Origin: Anaerotignum sp.
Lineage (GTDB): Bacteria > Bacillota > Clostridia > Lachnospirales > Anaerotignaceae
NCBI GenBank assembly: GCA_020024255.1
Contig: JAHHTX010000004.1
Coordinates: 1-42,100 of the forward strand
Reading direction: 5' to 3'
Length of the DNA stretch: 42,100 bases
Below are positions 8,428-16,961 of the stretch, one piece after another. The notes beneath the pieces were generated by a model. It saw nothing but the letters and a program-made list of their open reading frames with translations, made no database searches and was not told the origin of the DNA. Each line of letters starts with the position of its first letter. Position 1 is the stretch's first letter. A program made the position numbers and the translations under genes.

Positions 8428-8950
8428 CGGCTTTCATATTCCATTTCAATAAAGGCAAGCAGTATTAAAATTTCTTCATCACGCAAGCTGTAAATTTTAG
8501 ACGGCAAGATACCATGCTTCCGCCATGCCATATACATGACAAAAGCACGAGCATCTCCCGTCCTTATCAGTTTTTTACTTCCTGTACAGTATCTTCATCA
8601 TAACCGGACATTTTGTTGATTTGTTTATATACCTCGTAAATTTCCCCCGGTAAAAACAATTTCTTAATCAATTCTTCTGCTGAAACCACTTTGAATCTTT
8701 GAAGAAGTTTATCATAATTTAAACGTTTTCCTTCCAAAAGTGCCCCTTCAAGTACTGTATTGTTTTGCATATTATCTACAGTCTTACTAATCTCAGCAAT
8801 ATGATTTATCTGCTCTTGTGCCAGTGGATGCAACTCCAGAAAAAACGGCTCTCCCAAAATTTTGGTAAGCCGTTTTACCTCAAAAACCTTCTTTTCCCGT
8901 TCTTGTAATTTTTCCATATCGGTTTCCAGTAATCTTTCCAAAATTCCCAT
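8424..8950 (-). CDS. Tail assembly chaperone frameshift product (GT-like)
   Basis: Ribosomes shifting -1 at the slippery A AAA AAC (minus strand, 8576-8570) would leave the short chaperone frame two codons before its end and continue for 48 codons to a stop at 8424. The extension reads LIRTGDARAFVMYMAWRKHG, then ILPSKIYSLRDEEILILLAF and IEMEYESR. The amphipathic pattern with a Leu-Pro-Ser turn and a final helix resembles the T part of gpG/gpGT-type tail chaperones. It has no start codon of its own, so expression needs the shift. The long form normally binds the tape measure and the tube protein during tail assembly. The feature covers the full fused product of about 174 residues. Confidence 0.8.
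8567..8950 (-). CDS. Tail assembly chaperone, short form (XkdN-like)
   Basis: The unshifted 127-residue protein begins MGILERLLETDMEKLQEREK and is XkdN-like: an alpha-helical chaperone that coats the tape measure before tube polymerisation. It lies between the tube gene and (beyond the MORN insertion) the tape measure, the universal chaperone position. It ends VQEVKN with its stop immediately after the slippery heptamer AAAAAAC. Downstream of the stop the -1 frame stays open for 48 codons, which marks it as the short member of a frameshift pair. Confidence 0.85.
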   Translation of the reverse strand: MGILERLLETDMEKLQEREKKVFEVKRLTKILGEPFFLELHPLAQEQINHIAEISKTVDNMQNNTVLEGALLEGKRLNYDKLLQRFKVVSAEELIKKLFLPGEIYEVYKQINKMSGYDEDTVQEVKN

Positions 8951-8964
8951 CGTATCTTTCCTCC

Positions 8965-9411
8965 TTATTGAAAGCTTGTATCAATCGTATCCAATAAATC
9001 CCAATCTGTAAAAGTAAATGGCTGTGTTGTTTCCCCAATTTTGTTATCTGCCCAGTCGGCCAATGTTAAACTGGAAAATTTACAATTTTTTAAAACAATC
9101 CGTTCTGCACCAAAAGCGTCCGGATCTGCCAGTTTGCTGACAATGGTAAATGACGGCATTCGCCCTTCTTTTAAGTGCTTGGACAGCAGTAGTATCATAC
9201 GGCTGTTTACTTTGGTCATGGTAATACTGCCGTTTCCTGCCATACCACTAACCTTTTGGTGGTCCATCAAGTCACCACACATAGGTACATCCAAAAACTT
9301 GAGCTCAATTTCAGCTTTCAATGCCGTGGCTTCCCTAACCACTTCTCCTTCCAGAAATACCATACCATAAGTACCGTTTATGGCTCGTTTATCCTCATAT
9401 GCAATATTCAT
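8965..9411 (-). CDS. Phage tail tube protein (XkdM-like)
   Basis: The 148-residue protein contains NGTYGMVFLEGEVV, LMDHQKVSGMAGNGSITMTK and a C-terminal PFTFTDWDLLDTID, the pattern of XkdM (DUF2001) tail tubes in myoviruses. It forms the inner tube inside the contractile sheath encoded just upstream. Length is normal for the family. The order sheath-tube-chaperone-tape measure is canonical and supports the call. Confidence 0.92.
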   Translation of the reverse strand: MNIAYEDKRAINGTYGMVFLEGEVVREATALKAEIELKFLDVPMCGDLMDHQKVSGMAGNGSITMTKVNSRMILLLSKHLKEGRMPSFTIVSKLADPDAFGAERIVLKNCKFSSLTLADWADNKIGETTQPFTFTDWDLLDTIDTSFQ

Positions 9412-9426
9412 AGCTTTGCCTCCTTT

Positions 9427-10479
9427 CTAAATATAAAATTTAATGGAAATATCCTCAATGGCATTCAAAATACGATAGCTGGCCTTCAAAAAAACATAGC
9501 TTTGTGTATTCGCTTCTTTGATGTCCTTTTCTGTCATATCACCAATAGGAATGCCTCTTGACTTCAAATAATTACTCTGTGCTTCTATGTCGATACCGGT
9601 CACAATATTTTTGTCAAGGAGTGCCTCTTGATACAATGCCTCCAAATAGGCTTGAATAGATACAATCAACAAGCACTTATTGTCATAGTTGTTGGCATAC
9701 TTCCCAATATAATTATCTTCGCAGGTTGTCTTGATGTCCGTATAAATCAAGTCCATAATATCTACAATCTTGATTGCCTTATAGTCCTCACTCTTTGTCT
9801 GTCCTATGGTTTGTAAGCTGTTTACTGCCCTTGCTACCTTCACTTTCTTCCCATCATGGAAAATCACAAATTCCCCGCTGTTGATTTTGGCATCCAGTTC
9901 TGATTTCGTAAACTTTGGTACATCATCTACCTCTGGTAAAACATAGTATGTTGCACTGATTTGCAAAGGCGTGCCTGCCAAAAGTCCGGCAATACGAGAA
10001 CAATATTCTGCCGCTGTATAAGTCTTTTCACGAACTGCAATATCTTCCGTGGTAAAATTGATGATGCCTTCATGGTCACCTTTTGTATTAGGTAATACCG
10101 CTTTTACACGGATATTTTTGTTATCTCGCATAGCTTTTATAAACGTTGCGATTGATGTAGCATCTTCTGACGAAACTTCTGGTGGTGCAGCCAAGTAATC
10201 AAATTTAACTGTTTCAAGTACCTTTAGGCCATTTGCCACAGTATCCGTTTTTATTAGCTGCACATATTTCACAGGTCCCATTCCCCCTAAAAAAGTGCGC
10301 TCTACATAGGCTTTGTTTTCAGCTGTCAATCCCTCCGGAATTTGTGTAATATCTTCAATTTTTGTTACCCCATGCCCTGATGATTCAATGATCATAACTG
10401 CCACAACGCCTCTGTCCCCTCGTTTTATGGCTGTAGATGCTTTACTTTTAAATTCTATCAATATATTAGGCAATCCCAT
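9427..10479 (-). CDS. Phage tail sheath protein (XkdK-like)
   Basis: The 350-residue protein starts MGLPNILIEFKSKASTAIKR and has the tail-sheath features SGHGVTKIEDITQIPEGLT, VKAVLPNTKGDHEGIINFTTE, AAEYCSRIAGLLAGTPLQ and YKAIKIVDIMDLIYTDIK. This is the XkdK/PBSX-type sheath, whose contraction drives the tube through the envelope. It proves that the phage is a myovirus. It is shorter than P2 sheath and matches the compact Firmicutes type. It directly follows the tail terminator gene with no gap. Confidence 0.94.
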   Translation of the reverse strand: MGLPNILIEFKSKASTAIKRGDRGVVAVMIIESSGHGVTKIEDITQIPEGLTAENKAYVERTFLGGMGPVKYVQLIKTDTVANGLKVLETVKFDYLAAPPEVSSEDATSIATFIKAMRDNKNIRVKAVLPNTKGDHEGIINFTTEDIAVREKTYTAAEYCSRIAGLLAGTPLQISATYYVLPEVDDVPKFTKSELDAKINSGEFVIFHDGKKVKVARAVNSLQTIGQTKSEDYKAIKIVDIMDLIYTDIKTTCEDNYIGKYANNYDNKCLLIVSIQAYLEALYQEALLDKNIVTGIDIEAQSNYLKSRGIPIGDMTEKDIKEANTQSYVFLKASYRILNAIEDISIKFYI

Positions 10480-10947
10480 TTACTTCACCCTTTCTTTGAA
10501 ATATACCTTTTCTGCCACTTCTTGGGCTTCATCTTTCCTTATGCTAGGTATTGGTGCATCTTCCATATATTCCAGTGTAATAAAGTATGATAAATGCTCA
10601 TCTGCATTTTCCAAACGATAGTTGAATGTCAAAAATCTATCCTTTACTTGCAGTAAAAAAGCATCAAAAAAGGCAGAAAGCTTTTCTATCACTTCTGCCT
10701 GTTCGTTAAAATCTTCTTTTCCTGCATAATCTCTTTTCCCGAAATATATCATCTGTATTTCTGCTTTTGCTACTTGCAAAAACGAATTGCGCCGCTTCTG
10801 TTTTTGGTATACTGGCAAATACAGAAAACAGGGAACTGCATATCCCTCTTGTATTCCTCCTATGTAATGTTCTGCCGAAGGAAAAAGCTGATCTACTTCC
10901 CGAATCAAAGCCTCTATAATATCTTTTATGCTAATCAAGTAAATCAC
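10480..10947 (-). CDS. Tail terminator-like protein (DUF6838/XkdJ-like)
   Basis: About 155 residues beginning with GTG (a TTG three codons later is also possible). It contains IKDIIEALIREVDQLFPSAE, then YIGGIQEGYAVPCFLYLPVY and a late segment DRFLTFNYRLENADEHLSYF. This pattern of short tail-completion proteins sits between the gp10-like connector and the sheath in Clostridial myoviruses (tail terminator family). The start overlaps the preceding gene by up to 17 bases, suggesting translational coupling. The role, closing the tail tube at the head end, is inferred from family and position. Confidence 0.75.
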   Translation of the reverse strand: MIYLISIKDIIEALIREVDQLFPSAEHYIGGIQEGYAVPCFLYLPVYQKQKRRNSFLQVAKAEIQMIYFGKRDYAGKEDFNEQAEVIEKLSAFFDAFLLQVKDRFLTFNYRLENADEHLSYFITLEYMEDAPIPSIRKDEAQEVAEKVYFKERVK

Positions 10948-11335
10948 CCGCTATCTTTTCCATCACATTCTCTGCCTGTTTCAACAATGTATCTTCTAAT
11001 TCGTTCATTGCATTTGCATAGATGAATTTCCCCTGTACCCAGCCCACCTCCTTCCCTTTTCGCACCAGCCTGTGTCCATTTTCCACCAGATATCCATGAG
11101 GTGCAATACGATGATTGTTACGAATAGCAGCATAGCCTCCTTTACTGCCTATGACTTTTGTCACCGCTTTTCGTAAATTCCCCCTTTTTCCCTTTGTACT
11201 CCTATCCACATTTTCTACCACCTGCTGATACATTTTCTCTCCGGCACTTTCCATTAACCTCTTGCGTTCTTGCGGAAATCGGTTCAATATGCGCCCTAAA
11301 TCTTCTCCAAGTTTATCTAGATTGCTTTCTAACAT
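10931..11335 (-). CDS. HK97 gp10-like neck/tail completion protein
   Basis: The 134-residue basic protein contains AGEKMYQQVVENVDRSTKGK, GNLRKAVTKVIGSKGGYAAI and HGYLVENGHRLVRKG with a C-terminal helix ANAMNELEDTLLKQAENVME. These are hallmarks of the HK97-gp10_like (XkdI) family. It lies between the head closure protein and the tail terminator, the standard neck position, and probably joins the connector to the tail. Length and motif order are normal. Confidence 0.87.
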   Translation of the reverse strand: MLESNLDKLGEDLGRILNRFPQERKRLMESAGEKMYQQVVENVDRSTKGKRGNLRKAVTKVIGSKGGYAAIRNNHRIAPHGYLVENGHRLVRKGKEVGWVQGKFIYANAMNELEDTLLKQAENVMEKIAGDLLD

Positions 11336-11347
11336 TTGCGTCCCCCC

Positions 11348-11704
11348 TCACACTCCGCTTTGAGGAATAGATGCAGTCGCTTTTACTTTCCAAAATGTAT
11401 TCTGAAAATTGATGTTATCAATGGATATGATATTATACACAACATCTCGGAAAACAATTCTGTCCAATTCCTTACTTAAATCTTTACAAGAAGCATAACG
11501 AAACACAAATTGAACCGTATCTTCTCCACCATATTCCTTTGCCTGCCAATATTCCTTTCCATATAAACCATTTGCACTTGCCCATATGGTTTTAAACGGC
11601 ATATACGTCCGTTTTGTTGCTCCGTTTGTTCCCTTTGTTTTGGTCAACCTTTCTATGGTAATCCGTTGACGCAGTTTCCCCGATGCATTAGACTGTGTTT
11701 TCAC
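11348..11704 (-). CDS. Phage head closure / head-tail adaptor protein
   Basis: The 118-residue protein has SGKLRQRITIERLTKTKGTN, TYMPFKTIWASANGLYGKEY, QFVFRYASCKDLSKELDRIV and YNIISIDNINFQNTFWKVKA. This is the SPP1 gp16/HK97 gp7-like head-tail adaptor (head closure) pattern. The protein plugs the connector below the portal ring. It stands between the gp6-like connector and gp10-like genes, which is the conserved order. Confidence 0.9.
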   Translation of the reverse strand: MKTQSNASGKLRQRITIERLTKTKGTNGATKRTYMPFKTIWASANGLYGKEYWQAKEYGGEDTVQFVFRYASCKDLSKELDRIVFRDVVYNIISIDNINFQNTFWKVKATASIPQSGV

Positions 11705-11717
11705 GCTGCCACCTTCT

Positions 11718-12011
11718 TTAAAGAATATTCATGCAATATTGACTGATGATTGCATCTGCCGCAGGATTTACACTGACAATCTTTCCTGTTTCCATGCTGT
11801 AAGTACGATTGTCATAAAAATCGCTGCATAACATCAAAAGAGCAAGTGCCAAGTCTTCTTTTTCATCACATTCCGCTTCTGTCAGACCTGTTTGCGAAAG
11901 AATAAACTTCTTTCCGGCATCCAACATAGCCGTCAAAATCCGTTCTTCTCCTTCTGCATCAATTCGGCAAAAATCCTTTATATCCTGTACAGTCACTTCG
12001 CTGATTTTCAT
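11718..12011 (-). CDS. Head-tail connector protein (gp6-like)
   Basis: The 97-residue helical protein begins MKISEVTVQDIKDFCRIDAE and contains LDAGKKFILSQTGLTEAECD and LALALLMLCSDFYDNRT with a late PAADAIISQY. This matches the gp6/gp15-like head-tail connector family, which forms a dodecameric ring under the portal. The start codon overlaps the stop of the preceding small gene (ATGA). Confidence 0.88.
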   Translation of the reverse strand: MKISEVTVQDIKDFCRIDAEGEERILTAMLDAGKKFILSQTGLTEAECDEKEDLALALLMLCSDFYDNRTYSMETGKIVSVNPAADAIISQYCMNIL

Positions 12012-12259
12012 TTACCATCACTGCCCTTTTTCGTTCCCTTACCTTTTGGTTCTCCTGCTTTAACCAATTCTACTCCTGCCGGCTCTGCTTCTGTTGGCTC
12101 TACTTCTTCTGGCTCTGCTTCTGCCTGTTCCTTTTCCAAAGGCGAAACATATCCTGCCTGTAACAAATCTGCAAGCACCTCTCCTTGGGGCAGGTCTTTT
12201 TCCTGCCCTGCTGCCATAGATACCAAGCCGCAAAAACTGATGTTGGCTTTTACTTTCAT
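12008..12259 (-). CDS. Small acidic phage protein downstream of capsid
   Basis: This is an 83-residue protein whose first ~40 residues look folded (VKANISFCGLVSMAAGQEKD, then DLLQAGYVSPLE). The second half is a low-complexity Glu/Pro/Ala tail (AEPEEVEPTEAEPAG) ending in Lys/Gly. Short proteins with a DLL.AGYV motif are common between the major capsid and connector genes of Firmicutes phages, but no function is established to my knowledge. The repetitive tail suggests a disordered, possibly expandable segment. It overlaps the connector gene by ATGA. Confidence 0.6.
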   Translation of the reverse strand: MKVKANISFCGLVSMAAGQEKDLPQGEVLADLLQAGYVSPLEKEQAEAEPEEVEPTEAEPAGVELVKAGEPKGKGTKKGSDGK

Positions 12260-12273
12260 ACGCTATGCCTCCT

Positions 12274-13404
12274 TTATGCCATCTTCAATACAGCCAGTTT
12301 CTGATGATCCGTCACACGGCTGTCAAATTCCATCCATGCCACAACCCCAATGGCGTGCTGGGTCGCATATTTTTCACGCAATACCTGCAACTGGATATTT
12401 TCACGGAAATTTACAGATAAGCCACTGTAATCACCATACAAAATTGCCTTGTTCCCTGTGGAGATTTTCGGCATATTATCAGACAGATACACCGGTTTCC
12501 CAAGCAGACGGTAAGGAAACTCTCCTGTAAAATCGTCCTGAAGCAAATACCTGCCGTTTCCATCCTTCAGCTGTTTGATCGCAAGGAAAGTGTCCGGATG
12601 CATGGTAAAGCAAGCGTTTGCCTGATAAACCTGTTTGATTTTTGCTTGCAAAGCAATAAGTTCATCTGCTGTAATGGCAGTTGCAGACTGTGCGGTCAGT
12701 GTTGTATTGGTATCCAATGCCCCTCCATTTTTGGAAGATTCTCCAATCAGCAATTTCCCTTCCAAGAATGTTGCAATATCCTCTGCCATTTGGCTAACAA
12801 CAAAATCTACCACACTGAAAGAACCGTTGTTTTCTACAGATTGCCCAATGAGGGACAATGCGCCAGCAAGGAAACCACCCAAATCTACGGAAGTGAATTT
12901 TCCTGCATCGGCTGTCAATTCTGTAAATTCGTCGCTGAACGCTACTTTGATATTATGACTGTCATTGTCACCCCATACTGGTACTTTTAATGTCCCCTTT
13001 ACGTTATAGACGGTAGCACGTTCCAAAATAGGGCATCTGTCTCTTACTGCCTTGATAATACGGCTTGAAATAGTCGTTGGAATAATGGCACCATTACTAC
13101 CCATGTCCATATTCTTTTCTCCGCCCCGCTCTTCCAGAATATATTCTGCAAAGGCTCTTTCTTCCAACTCTTCTTTTGTTGGTTCTGTTTCTTCCTTTTT
13201 CTTCTTAAATTTTTTTGCTTCTCTTTCCCGTTCCTCTGCCTGCATTGTTTTATCAATGGATGCAATCTCCTGTTCCAATGTATCAAATTTTTCTGTTTCT
13301 TCTGTGCTCATGGCTCTGTTTTCTGTTTTTGCAGCAGAAAGCAATGTTTCCATTTCCTGTACTTTTTCCGCTCTCTGTTCCTGTAATTTTTTCAAATATT
13401 CCAT
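12274..13404 (-). CDS. Major capsid protein, HK97 fold, with N-terminal scaffolding domain
   Basis: 376 residues. Residues 1-~95 are a charged coiled coil (QRAEKVQEMETLLSAAKTEN, QEIASIDKTMQAEERERE), the delta domain that acts as internal scaffold and is removed by the protease encoded upstream. Cleavage is probably near the EERGGEKNMDMGSNGAIIP region. The mature part starts around AIIPTTISSRIIKAVRD and includes TLKVPVWGDND, FTELTADAGKFTSVDLGGFL, ACFTMHPDTFLAIKQLKDG and ENIQLQVLREKYATQHAIGV, typical of HK97-type capsids. Length is usual. Confidence 0.94.
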   Translation of the reverse strand: MEYLKKLQEQRAEKVQEMETLLSAAKTENRAMSTEETEKFDTLEQEIASIDKTMQAEEREREAKKFKKKKEETEPTKEELEERAFAEYILEERGGEKNMDMGSNGAIIPTTISSRIIKAVRDRCPILERATVYNVKGTLKVPVWGDNDSHNIKVAFSDEFTELTADAGKFTSVDLGGFLAGALSLIGQSVENNGSFSVVDFVVSQMAEDIATFLEGKLLIGESSKNGGALDTNTTLTAQSATAITADELIALQAKIKQVYQANACFTMHPDTFLAIKQLKDGNGRYLLQDDFTGEFPYRLLGKPVYLSDNMPKISTGNKAILYGDYSGLSVNFRENIQLQVLREKYATQHAIGVVAWMEFDSRVTDHQKLAVLKMA

Positions 13405-13424
13405 ATGTCATTCCCTCCATTGTC

Positions 13425-14015
13425 TTAGTTTTTATTCTTTAGTTTTTGTATTCGTTCTTCCCAGGTACTGTAGTCCTGTTTCTTTCCTTCCGCTTTTGTT
13501 TTGATTTCCAGAGGAACACCGGCTCTTTCCTCCACATCCACCTCGCCGTTCGCCCGAACTTCCACAGATGTTGCACTGTAAACAGGGTTTTTGTGAATAA
13601 CTAATGTAATATGGTCTAAAATCATATCCCGAATATGCCGAAGTGGAAGCTGCTCCTTCCGCTCCTCTATAGAATCCTTGACCTGCCGCATACCAAAAGA
13701 CCAGCCTTTGATTTTCCCTGCTTTGGCAGCAGTGACCACTTCTTCGTCTTTGATTTCCGCTTCTGCTCGCAATCCGATAGCATCCTCTTGCAGTATCAAG
13801 GTATCATCTGATGTCTGTGCCACCATGCGGCTTGCTTCATGGTCTACGGTCATGGGAATGTTTTCGCCTTTCTCCAATGCCCTTCTGAAAACACCGCTTT
13901 CCACTTTTTCTATCACTTTTCCTTTTGGTGTCATAACAGGACGGCTTTCCCGTTCTACTGCATTGACATAGCCGGAAATTTTTACGCTGTTATCTGCCCG
14001 AATTTCAATCTGCAT
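13425..14015 (-). CDS. Prohead maturation protease, HK97 (U35) family
   Basis: 196 residues. The catalytic residues visible are His59 in TVDHE and Ser106 in KIKGWSFGM; the segment RHIRDMILDHITLVIHKNPV follows, where the family usually has its third conserved acidic site. The reading GYVNAVERESRPVMTPKGKV then ESGVFRRAL is the standard N-terminal part. It cleaves the capsid scaffolding domain during head maturation. The gene overlaps the portal gene end by 11 bases and precedes the capsid gene. The C-terminal ~50 residues are Lys/Glu-rich and probably removed or disordered. Confidence 0.92.
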   Translation of the reverse strand: MQIEIRADNSVKISGYVNAVERESRPVMTPKGKVIEKVESGVFRRALEKGENIPMTVDHEASRMVAQTSDDTLILQEDAIGLRAEAEIKDEEVVTAAKAGKIKGWSFGMRQVKDSIEERKEQLPLRHIRDMILDHITLVIHKNPVYSATSVEVRANGEVDVEERAGVPLEIKTKAEGKKQDYSTWEERIQKLKNKN

Positions 14016-15249
14016 TTTCTTCTCCCCCCTTTGTCGGATTTTGTTTCAGATTGTTCAAATCTACTGTTTTATTTGTATTTGGTGTATAAACTGTACCGCT
14101 TTCCACATCCAGCAACACATCATTTAAACCAATCCGCAGCCAGTTAATTCCAAGAGGCGGCAAGTCCTCCAGTTCTCTGATTTCATCTATCTGCATGAAA
14201 TTACTCCGCAAGGCTGTTTCGTAGGCTTCGTATCGCTCTTTCTGGCTGCCCCTGATGATTTCCCTTGTGTCAAAGGCAAAATAAAAAGAGCCTTTCTCCT
14301 TTTCCAGAAGCAAGTCTCTGTTTAATGCGGATTCTATGACCGTCAGCAACGATACCACACAGTTTAAATATTCCTTTCTGTCCTCCGCTGTTGCACCACC
14401 TCTCAACACACTGGAAGGAAAACCAAATAATTGACAGATTTCCTCACTATTGCTTTTCTTGTTTTCATTAAGCTGCATTTCGACAGAGGATTCAGAACTT
14501 TCATGAAATTTTGCACCTTTATTCAACACCACAACATTTTCTGTATCATTGCTATACAGATTTCGCCATGCTCTTTTAATATTTTCTATGGCTTCTTTTT
14601 CCAGCCTTCCTTCCGCTTCAATGAATCCTTTTTTGTTACCACCTTTTTTCGTCAACCTTTCCTCAAAAACCATAGCATTATATGCCACGCTGAATATCAT
14701 GGGATTTTCTTCCCACATCGGAATACCTGCTGCTCCATCTTTGGTATTTCGCCTGATTTTCAAAAATTGAAAAGGCAGATATCGCTTGCCATCCACCATA
14801 ATGTCATAGTCTTTAAAGATGGAATCTGTATTGCATAACACAGAAACTGATTCTTCTTTAACATATCGCAGGCTGCATATTCCCCCTGTCGGTTCTTTTT
14901 CAATATAGGCAAACCCACCTTTTCCGAGGAAATAGTCCTCCAACATAGCTCGCCAAAATTCATTGCGGTTTAATGTATCCCCCGGCTCATAATTAAGCAA
15001 ACGCAGTCTGGTATCTTCTGTCATTTCCACGACACCATCAGTCCCCTTTTGATATAGGCGAATAGGCAAACGGCTAACCGTTCCGGATAATTTGTCTATA
15101 CATCCCTTTACAGTCGGAATCTGCAACAAAGTCTTTTTGTTCACTTCTTCTGAACCAATTAAGGCACGTAAAAGACTTTCTTCTGCTGCAACAGTTCCTT
15201 GTGGGTCTGCTCGTATCTCTTGGTTTTCTTTTCTTTTGAAAAATCTCAC
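14005..15249 (-). CDS. Phage portal protein, HK97 type
   Basis: 414 residues. Diagnostic segments are TVKGCIDKLSGTVSRLPIRL, DTRLRLLNYEPGDTLNRNEF, SEEICQLFGFPSSVLRGGAT and NLYSNDTENVVVLNKGAKFH, the pattern of HK97-like portals. It forms the dodecameric ring through which terminase pumps DNA. The short C-terminus (SGTVYTPNTNKTVDLNNLKQ) is the usual end for this subtype. It is encoded between terL and the protease, as expected. Confidence 0.93.
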   Translation of the reverse strand: MRFFKRKENQEIRADPQGTVAAEESLLRALIGSEEVNKKTLLQIPTVKGCIDKLSGTVSRLPIRLYQKGTDGVVEMTEDTRLRLLNYEPGDTLNRNEFWRAMLEDYFLGKGGFAYIEKEPTGGICSLRYVKEESVSVLCNTDSIFKDYDIMVDGKRYLPFQFLKIRRNTKDGAAGIPMWEENPMIFSVAYNAMVFEERLTKKGGNKKGFIEAEGRLEKEAIENIKRAWRNLYSNDTENVVVLNKGAKFHESSESSVEMQLNENKKSNSEEICQLFGFPSSVLRGGATAEDRKEYLNCVVSLLTVIESALNRDLLLEKEKGSFYFAFDTREIIRGSQKERYEAYETALRSNFMQIDEIRELEDLPPLGINWLRIGLNDVLLDVESGTVYTPNTNKTVDLNNLKQNPTKGGEENAD

Positions 15250-15260
15250 ATTCTTCCCTC

Positions 15261-16961
15261 CTAAATAAGCTGTGCCCCCCAGCTTTCTTCTGCCAAGAGT
15301 ACCGCTTGATTCATTAAAAAAACGGCATTGATCAGTGCGACTACTTCGTCCACTTTTCCAGCCGATTTCTTTTTGTTCACATATTTATTTAAGTTTGTGT
15401 CCTCTGTACAACGGGCATTTTGGAAATTGATTTCCAGAAGATTATTTTCTTCATAACAGAAATCTTTTCGCAAAATATGCTCTCTGAGTAATTTCGTGGG
15501 AACATGAAGCACTTTGCTATGCTGTGTGATTTCTACACATTCCAGTGGTGTATTTTCGTCCCCTTCCAGCTTTTGCACCGTAGAAATCGCATTATACCTG
15601 TCATAGCCTACCTGTTCTATGATAACGCCATATGTTTCCTGCAAAGATAGAATAAACCGCTCCACAAAACCATAATCAATGACTTCTTCCCCACAGGCAA
15701 AGCAAACACCATCCTCTATCATTTTCCGATAATTGACTTTTTCTTTCTTGGTCTTGATTTCCACTCTATCCCCAGGAATAAACGCCCATACTTTTCCGTA
15801 TATTTTATTATTTTCATATGTTACCATGGCTACTGCTGTATTATCATCCGTTTGGGACAGGTCAAGACCAAGCCACACTCGTTTTCCTTTCCAAAAGCCA
15901 TCATCCCTCGGAATTTTACAAGCCCTTACTTTTGTGATTTCCACATATCCTTCTACACCAAGTCCACGATAACGAATATTGTTATGCTTACACAAATAGT
16001 TCTCTCGCTTATTCTCATACAAAACAGCATATGCCCTCATGGTTTTCAGGTTTTCCAGTATATCCGCATTTTTAACCGCCACCGGATTGCTTTGAAAAAG
16101 AATCAAATCTTCTGTTTGCCAACGATCTTCCAGTAAAAATTCGTCATCCGGTTCATACAAAAGAGAAAATCGCCTTTTGTCGTTCAGCAATCCATCCAGT
16201 ACCTTTTTGGATATGTCTATTTCATCAATCATCACATTATCATCATTGGGATATTGGGTACTGATAATAATACCCAGCTTGTTCAGCAGGGTAATCTGTG
16301 AGGAACGCATGGCTTCTACAGGATAACTGTCCATGGCTCCTGCTTCATCGGCAAGAAAAGCATTAGCTAACTTCCCATCCATTTTGTCCTCGGAATATGC
16401 AAGGGGTGTATAGTCGCTTTCTGTCAGCTGGCATCGGATTTCTGACCGCAGTATTTTGAATATTTTTTCATCTGCCAGAGCAGGGCTGCATTTGATAATT
16501 TTCCGAATAGCAAGTTTTAATTCGCTTGACAGCTTTAAATCAGGAGCAACCGAAAAGAAACGGGAAAACTGCGGTTCTGTTAATAGCAATAACACGAAAA
16601 TAACAGCGGAATAGAATGTCTTGAAATTTTTTCGGCAGATTTCCAAAACTGCCGTAGTATAGTATCGAATATTTCTGCCGGCTGCATCCCGTTTTTTCGT
16701 GCATAATACTGCTACAATAAGAAACCATGCATATTCTTCCATACCTTCTGACATAGGACATTGCAAATCCGGATGCTGCATCAGCTGCAATAAATTTTGT
16801 ATCGTCTGATATGCTTTTTCATCCACAAAGGCATCTCTACTGTTTCCGTCTGCAATATCAAGCCACTGCTCTGCCTGCTTTTTGACATATCTTCCCACTT
16901 TTCGGTTATTAGGTGCAAGACACCATTTTGCATAAGCATAAGCCTTACTGTCCTTAACCAC
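15261..16961 (-). CDS. terL: Terminase large subunit
   Basis: 566 residues from a GTG start with GGAGG upstream, overlapping terS by 8 bases. The N-terminal ATPase has a Walker-A-like CRKNFKTF (residues ~109-116) and Walker B LADEAG (Asp205/Glu206). The C-terminal RuvC-like nuclease begins with VWLGLDLSQTDDNTAVAMV (Asp367) and continues with IEQVGYDRYNAISTVQKLEG and NKYVNKKKSAGKVDEVVALI, including an Asp near the C-terminus. It cuts and packages the DNA. The HNH gene and P27-type small subunit next to it point to a cos-type packaging phage. Confidence 0.93.
   Translation of the reverse strand: MVKDSKAYAYAKWCLAPNNRKVGRYVKKQAEQWLDIADGNSRDAFVDEKAYQTIQNLLQLMQHPDLQCPMSEGMEEYAWFLIVAVLCTKKRDAAGRNIRYYTTAVLEICRKNFKTFYSAVIFVLLLLTEPQFSRFFSVAPDLKLSSELKLAIRKIIKCSPALADEKIFKILRSEIRCQLTESDYTPLAYSEDKMDGKLANAFLADEAGAMDSYPVEAMRSSQITLLNKLGIIISTQYPNDDNVMIDEIDISKKVLDGLLNDKRRFSLLYEPDDEFLLEDRWQTEDLILFQSNPVAVKNADILENLKTMRAYAVLYENKRENYLCKHNNIRYRGLGVEGYVEITKVRACKIPRDDGFWKGKRVWLGLDLSQTDDNTAVAMVTYENNKIYGKVWAFIPGDRVEIKTKKEKVNYRKMIEDGVCFACGEEVIDYGFVERFILSLQETYGVIIEQVGYDRYNAISTVQKLEGDENTPLECVEITQHSKVLHVPTKLLREHILRKDFCYEENNLLEINFQNARCTEDTNLNKYVNKKKSAGKVDEVVALINAVFLMNQAVLLAEESWGAQLI

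Noticed and set aside
15261..16961. Defective terminase because of the unusual P-loop CRKNFKTF
   Set aside because: Variants of the terminase Walker A with Lys-Asn-x-Lys-Thr occur, and the Walker B and nuclease motifs are intact.
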